Shown: one piece after another, positions 59,936 to 64,000 of the stretch
Layout of the letters: each line of letters starts with the position of its first letter
Numbering within the stretch: the stretch's first letter is position 1
From: Peteryoungia wuzhouensis
GTDB taxonomy: Bacteria; Pseudomonadota; Alphaproteobacteria; Rhizobiales; Rhizobiaceae
NCBI RefSeq assembly: GCF_003205195.1
Contig: NZ_QJRY01000007.1
Coordinates: 132,742 to 196,741, forward strand
Length of the DNA stretch: 64,000 nucleotides
Reading direction: 5' to 3'
Notes under the pieces: model-generated
Seen by the model: the letters and a program-made list of their open reading frames with translations, nothing else
What the model was told of the DNA's origin: nothing
Database searches by the model: none
Translations under genes and position numbers: made by a program

Positions 59936-60002
59936 CTCATGAACCGGCACAACCGTGCCCAGACTTGAGCAAGCGCGTGAGCGCGAACCCGGAGGCGACG
60001 TC

Positions 60003-61142
60003 TTGGACGATCAGACCCAACTGAAACGCACCCCCCTTTACGATTTCCACGTATCGCTTGGCGCCAAGATGGTGCCCTTTGCCGGCTACGACATGCCGGT
60101 GCAGTATCCGGCCGGCGTGTTGAAGGAACACCTTCACACCCGGGCCGCCGCCGGCCTTTTCGACGTCTCCCATATGGGTCAGGTCGAACTCGTCGCCGCC
60201 TCCGGCACCTATGATGATGCCGCCAAGGCGCTGGAAACGCTCGTTCCGGTCGATATCCTCGGCCTCAAGGACGGTCGCCAGCGCTACGGCTTCTTCACCG
60301 ACGAAAACGGCGGCATCCTCGATGACCTGATGATCTCGCGGCTGGGCGACCGGCTGCTTGTCGTGGTCAATGCCGGCTGCAAGGATGCCGATATCGCCCA
60401 TCTCAGGGCAAAGCTTCCTGCAGGTGTGCAGGTTGTTGTGCATGACGACCGGGCCCTTCTTGCCCTGCAGGGGCCGAAAGCGGAAGCCGTTCTCGCGACA
60501 CTCAATGCCGATGTCACCGCCATGAAGTTCATGGATGTGCGTGAACTGTCTCTGGGCGACATCCCTGCCCTCGTCTCGCGCACCGGTTATTCCGGCGAGG
60601 ACGGTTTCGAAATCTCGGTGCCGGCCGACCGGGCAACCGATCTTGCCAAGGCCCTGCTCAGCCAGCCGGACTGCCAGCCGATCGGGCTCGGCGCCCGTGA
60701 TTCGCTGCGCCTCGAAGCCGGACTCTGCCTTTATGGCAACGACATCGACACGACCACCTCGCCGGTCGAAGCCTCGATCGAATGGGGCATCCAGAAGGTC
60801 CGCCGCTCAGGTGGCGCCCGCGAAGGCGGTTTTCCAGGGTCGGCCCGCATTCTCGCTGAACTCGACAATGGCGTTTCCCGCCGCCGCGTGGGGTTGAAGC
60901 CCGAGGGCAAGGCCCCGGTCCGCCCGCCGGCCAGGCTGTTTGCCGATGCCGAGGGCAAGACCGAGATCGGTCACGTCTCTTCGGGTGGCTTCGGCCCCAG
61001 CGCCGAAGGCCCCATCGCCATGGGCTATGTGCCAACCCAGATGGCCGAACCCGGCAGCCAGGTTTTTGCGGAGGTGCGCGGTAAGTTCTTGGCCCTGACC
61101 GTCTCCGCCCTTCCCTTCGTCACCCCCACCTACAAACGCTGA
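60003..61142 (+). CDS. gcvT: Aminomethyltransferase (glycine cleavage T protein)
   Basis: This 379-residue protein is read from the TTG at 60003, with GGAGG (59991-59995) seven bases upstream. Earlier in-frame codons at 59955 are less likely. Motifs: [50 protein letters not shown] and [13 protein letters not shown]. It releases ammonia and transfers the one-carbon unit to tetrahydrofolate. It is first in the gcv operon behind the glycine riboswitch. Confidence 0.96.
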   Translation: MDDQTQLKRTPLYDFHVSLGAKMVPFAGYDMPVQYPAGVLKEHLHTRAAAGLFDVSHMGQVELVAASGTYDDAAKALETLVPVDILGLKDGRQRYGFFTDENGGILDDLMISRLGDRLLVVVNAGCKDADIAHLRAKLPAGVQVVVHDDRALLALQGPKAEAVLATLNADVTAMKFMDVRELSLGDIPALVSRTGYSGEDGFEISVPADRATDLAKALLSQPDCQPIGLGARDSLRLEAGLCLYGNDIDTTTSPVEASIEWGIQKVRRSGGAREGGFPGSARILAELDNGVSRRRVGLKPEGKAPVRPPARLFADAEGKTEIGHVSSGGFGPSAEGPIAMGYVPTQMAEPGSQVFAEVRGKFLALTVSALPFVTPTYKR

Positions 61143-61162
61143 AAAAATCTCCGGAGAGAACC

Positions 61163-61525
61163 ATGTTGAAATTCACCGCTGAACACGAATGGCTGAAGAT
61201 TGAAGACGGCGTTGCGACCGTTGGCATCACCACCCATGCCGCAGGCCAGCTCGGCGATCTCGTCTTCGTCGAATTGCCGGAAGAAGGCACAAGCTTCAAG
61301 AAGGACGCAAGCGCTGCGACCGTCGAAAGCGTCAAGGCGGCCTCCGACGTCTACTGCCCGCTCGATGGCGAAGTGGTCGAGATCAACCAGGCGATCGTTG
61401 ACGACCCCTCGCTGGTCAATTCCGATCCGGAAGGGGCTGCCTGGTTCTTCAAGCTGAAGCTCGCCAATCCGGCTGAAGCCGACGCGCTGCTCGACGAGGC
61501 CGCCTACAAGGAGCTGATTGCGTAA
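61163..61525 (+). CDS. gcvH: Glycine cleavage system H protein
   Basis: This 120-residue protein has the lipoyl-lysine Lys58 in [15 protein letters not shown] and the family start [14 protein letters not shown]. It shuttles the aminomethyl group between P and T proteins. GGAGAG lies about six bases before the ATG. Its TAA stop overlaps the gcvP start codon. Confidence 0.97.
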   Translation: MLKFTAEHEWLKIEDGVATVGITTHAAGQLGDLVFVELPEEGTSFKKDASAATVESVKAASDVYCPLDGEVVEINQAIVDDPSLVNSDPEGAAWFFKLKLANPAEADALLDEAAYKELIA

Positions 61526-64000
61526 TGACGACGGAATTCCAGTTCACGGATTACGATCCCTACGATTTCGCCAATCGGCGCCATATCGGCCCCTCGCCGG
61601 CCGAAATGACGGATATGCTGAAGGTGATCGGCTATCACTCGCTCGATCAGATGATCGACGATACCGTTCCCGGCTCGATCCGCCAGAAGGTGCCGCTCAC
61701 CTGGGGTGCGGCGATGACAGAGCGCGAGGCGCTCGACAAGCTGCGCGAGACGGCGAACAAGAACAAGGTCCTGACCTCGCTGATCGGCCAAGGCTATTAC
61801 GGCACCATCACGCCGCCGGTCATCCAGCGCAACATCCTGGAAAACCCGGCCTGGTACACGGCCTACACGCCCTACCAGCCGGAAATCAGCCAGGGCCGCC
61901 TGGAAGCGCTTCTCAACTTCCAGACCATGGTGACGGATCTCACCGGCCTGGACGTGGCCAATGCCTCCCTGCTCGATGAAGCAACGGCTGCTGCCGAAGC
62001 CATGGCGCTCTGCCAGCGCAGCGCCAAGACCAAGGCGACCGGCTTCTTCGTCGACAAGGACTGCCACCCGCAGACCATCGCCGTCATCCAGACCCGCGCC
62101 GAGCCGCTCGGCTGGACGGTCACCGTCGGCGACCCCTTCACCGATCTCGACCCGACCGAAGTCTTCGGCGCGATCTTCCAGTATCCGGGCACGCATGGGC
62201 ATGTGCGCGATTTCTCCGGCCTGATCGCCCGGCTGCACCAGACCGGTGCCCTCGCGGCTGTTGCGGCTGACATTCTCGCCCTGCTGTTGTTGAAATCACC
62301 CGGCGAAATGGGCGCCGACATCGCCATCGGTTCGACCCAGCGCTTCGGCGTGCCGGTCGGTTACGGCGGTCCGCATGCGGCCTATATGGCGGTCAAGGAC
62401 GCGATCAAGCGGTCCATGCCGGGTCGTCTCGTCGGCGTCTCCGTCGATGCGCGCGGCAACCGCGCCTATCGCCTGTCGCTGCAGACCCGCGAACAGCATA
62501 TCCGCCGCGAAAAGGCGACGTCGAACATCTGCACCGCGCAGGTTCTGCTTGCCGTCATGGCCTCGATGTATGCCGTCTTCCACGGTCCGCAGGGGTTGAA
62601 GGCGATCGCCCAGCAGGTGCATCGCAAGACGGTGCTGCTGGCCAAGGGGCTGGAAAAGCTCGGCTATACCATCGAGCCGGAAACCTTCTTCGACACGATC
62701 ACCGTCGAGGTCGGCCATATGCAGGGTCTGGTCATGCGCGCGGCTGTCGCGGAAGGCGTCAACCTGCGCAAGGTCGGCGAGACCAAGGTCGGCATCGCGC
62801 TCGATGAACGCACCCGTCCGGCCACACTCGAGGCCGTCTGGCGCGCCTTCGGTGGAAATTTCTCGGTCTCGGAATTCGAAGCGGACTACCGCCTGCCCAA
62901 GGATCTCTTGCGCACCAGCGATTACCTGACGCATCCGATCTTCCACATGAACCGCGCGGAAAGCGAGATGACCCGCTACATCCGCCGGCTCTCCGACCGC
63001 GATCTGGCCCTCGACCGTGCAATGATCCCGCTTGGCTCCTGCACGATGAAGCTGAACGCGACAGCCGAAATGCTGCCGATCACCTGGCCGGAATTCTCCG
63101 ACATCCATCCCTTCGTGCCGGCCGATCAGGCACTCGGCTACAAGGAGATGATCGACGATCTCTCGGAAAAGCTCTGCGCGGTGACCGGTTACGACGCGAT
63201 CTCGATGCAGCCGAATTCCGGCGCGCAAGGGGAATATGCGGGGCTTCTCACGATCCGCGCCTATCACCTGTCGCGGGGCGATACGCACCGCACCGTCTGC
63301 CTGATCCCGACCTCGGCCCATGGCACCAACCCGGCCTCCGCCCAGATGGTCGGCATGACGGTCGTGCCGGTGAAGTCGAAGGACAACGGCGACGTCGATC
63401 TCGACGACTTCCGCGCCAAGGCGGAACAGCATGCAGAAAACCTGTCCTGCTGCATGATCACCTATCCCTCGACGCATGGCGTGTTCGAGGAGACGGTGCG
63501 CGAGATCTGCGAGATCACCCATCAGCATGGTGGCCAGGTCTATCTCGACGGCGCCAACATGAACGCCATGGTCGGCGTCGCCCGTCCCGGCGACATCGGC
63601 TCTGATGTTTCCCACCTCAACCTGCACAAGACCTTCTGTATTCCGCATGGCGGCGGCGGTCCTGGCATGGGACCGATCGGCGTCAAGGCGCATCTCGCGC
63701 CTTACCTTCCGGGGCATGTCTCGGCCGATGGTCGTCCAGGCGCGGTCTCGGCCGGCCCTTACGGCTCGCCGTCGATCCTGCCGATCAGCTGGTCCTACTG
63801 CCTGATGATGGGCGGTGAAGGTCTGACCCAGGCGACGAAGGTCGCGATCCTCAACGCCAACTACATCGCGGCACGGCTGAAGGGCGCCTATGACGTGCTC
63901 TACACCTCGGCCTCCGGTCGCGTGGCGCATGAATGCATCATCGACACCCGGCCATTGCAGGCCTCGGCCGGCGTCACCGTCGACGATGTCGCCAAGCGTC
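61525..64000 (+). CDS. gcvP: Glycine dehydrogenase (decarboxylating), P protein, partial
   Basis: The gene runs off the window end after about 825 codons. It starts at the ATG overlapping the gcvH stop ([20 protein letters not shown]). Signatures: [40 protein letters not shown] and the PLP lysine in [20 protein letters not shown]. It binds glycine, decarboxylates it and passes the amine to GcvH. Only the last 130 or so residues are missing. Confidence 0.97.
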   Translation, partial: MTTEFQFTDYDPYDFANRRHIGPSPAEMTDMLKVIGYHSLDQMIDDTVPGSIRQKVPLTWGAAMTEREALDKLRETANKNKVLTSLIGQGYYGTITPPVIQRNILENPAWYTAYTPYQPEISQGRLEALLNFQTMVTDLTGLDVANASLLDEATAAAEAMALCQRSAKTKATGFFVDKDCHPQTIAVIQTRAEPLGWTVTVGDPFTDLDPTEVFGAIFQYPGTHGHVRDFSGLIARLHQTGALAAVAADILALLLLKSPGEMGADIAIGSTQRFGVPVGYGGPHAAYMAVKDAIKRSMPGRLVGVSVDARGNRAYRLSLQTREQHIRREKATSNICTAQVLLAVMASMYAVFHGPQGLKAIAQQVHRKTVLLAKGLEKLGYTIEPETFFDTITVEVGHMQGLVMRAAVAEGVNLRKVGETKVGIALDERTRPATLEAVWRAFGGNFSVSEFEADYRLPKDLLRTSDYLTHPIFHMNRAESEMTRYIRRLSDRDLALDRAMIPLGSCTMKLNATAEMLPITWPEFSDIHPFVPADQALGYKEMIDDLSEKLCAVTGYDAISMQPNSGAQGEYAGLLTIRAYHLSRGDTHRTVCLIPTSAHGTNPASAQMVGMTVVPVKSKDNGDVDLDDFRAKAEQHAENLSCCMITYPSTHGVFEETVREICEITHQHGGQVYLDGANMNAMVGVARPGDIGSDVSHLNLHKTFCIPHGGGGPGMGPIGVKAHLAPYLPGHVSADGRPGAVSAGPYGSPSILPISWSYCLMMGGEGLTQATKVAILNANYIAARLKGAYDVLYTSASGRVAHECIIDTRPLQASAGVTVDDVAKR

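Noticed and set aside
62296-63930. A 544-codon leftward open frame opposite gcvP, and a 244-codon one at 61504-62238
   Set aside because: High-GC codon bias leaves long antisense frames; the composition is Arg/His/Asp-rich shadow sequence and gcvP is unmistakable on the other strand.

Overview
The window looks like a chromosomal segment of an alphaproteobacterium of the Rhizobiales, most likely Rhizobiaceae. Signs are the high GC content, the aerobic (cob) cobalamin genes, ATP12- and NDUFS4-type proteins shared with mitochondria, a class I PHA synthase, RIME-like palindromic repeats, DUF1127 and a CCUCCUCCC-motif (cuckoo-type) small RNA. Everything here comes from reading the sequence; no database search was run.

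Region 1 (1-9.7 kb) is the right part of a temperate-phage-like integrative element whose left end lies outside the window. A small Cro-like gene and an S24 (CI/LexA-type) repressor diverge from a control region. A rightward train of about 17 mostly overlapping small genes follows: a membrane protein, a complete DNA sliding clamp (beta-clamp homologue), a zinc-ribbon protein carrying an R67/DfrB-like SH3 segment, an XRE regulator with a CxxCxGxG zinc motif, a Tat-signal protein and finally a tyrosine integrase. The integrase abuts the 3' end of a tRNA-Arg(TCT), the presumed attachment site. Four copies of a 16-bp operator (ATAGG-N6-CCTAT) sit on the two candidate lytic promoters. The leader of the rightward operon can fold into hairpins that expose an anti-Shine-Dalgarno CCTCCTCCC loop, with the same geometry as a host small RNA at 34.1 kb.

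Region 2 (9.7-34.7 kb) is ordinary chromosome. It holds tRNA-Pro and tRNA-Leu, three tandem tRNA-Glu genes each with its own promoter, a respiratory complex I accessory subunit, a double cold-shock protein, glyoxalase I, recJ, hom, an aminotransferase, phaC, an HxlR regulator divergent from a SnoaL/SDR pair, sfsA, map, radC, sthA, an MFS exporter, an LLM oxidoreductase, a metallo-hydrolase and tig. The cuckoo-type sRNA and a DUF1127 gene close the region.

Region 3 (34.7-53.1 kb) is a large cobalamin block in two leftward operons. One is cbiX, an unknown RNase H-fold-like gene, cobH, cobL, cobI, a cbiG-cobJ fusion and cobM, followed by a nucleoside hydrolase. The other, behind a cobalamin riboswitch, is cobP, cobW, cobN, a GFA-family gene, a GNAT gene and cobO. 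Between them lie a TSUP transporter and a parDE toxin-antitoxin pair. Palindromic repeats have entered this block four times, and three copies lie in frame inside cobN (two) and cbiG-cobJ (one).

Region 4 (53.1-64 kb) holds a lipoprotein, an operon of crcB, rluC, a HAD phosphatase and ATP12, a flavodoxin-like gene, a copper-handling pair (DUF2946-like, then a YcnI-PCuAC fusion), and a tandem glycine riboswitch ahead of gcvT-gcvH-gcvP, with gcvP cut by the window end.
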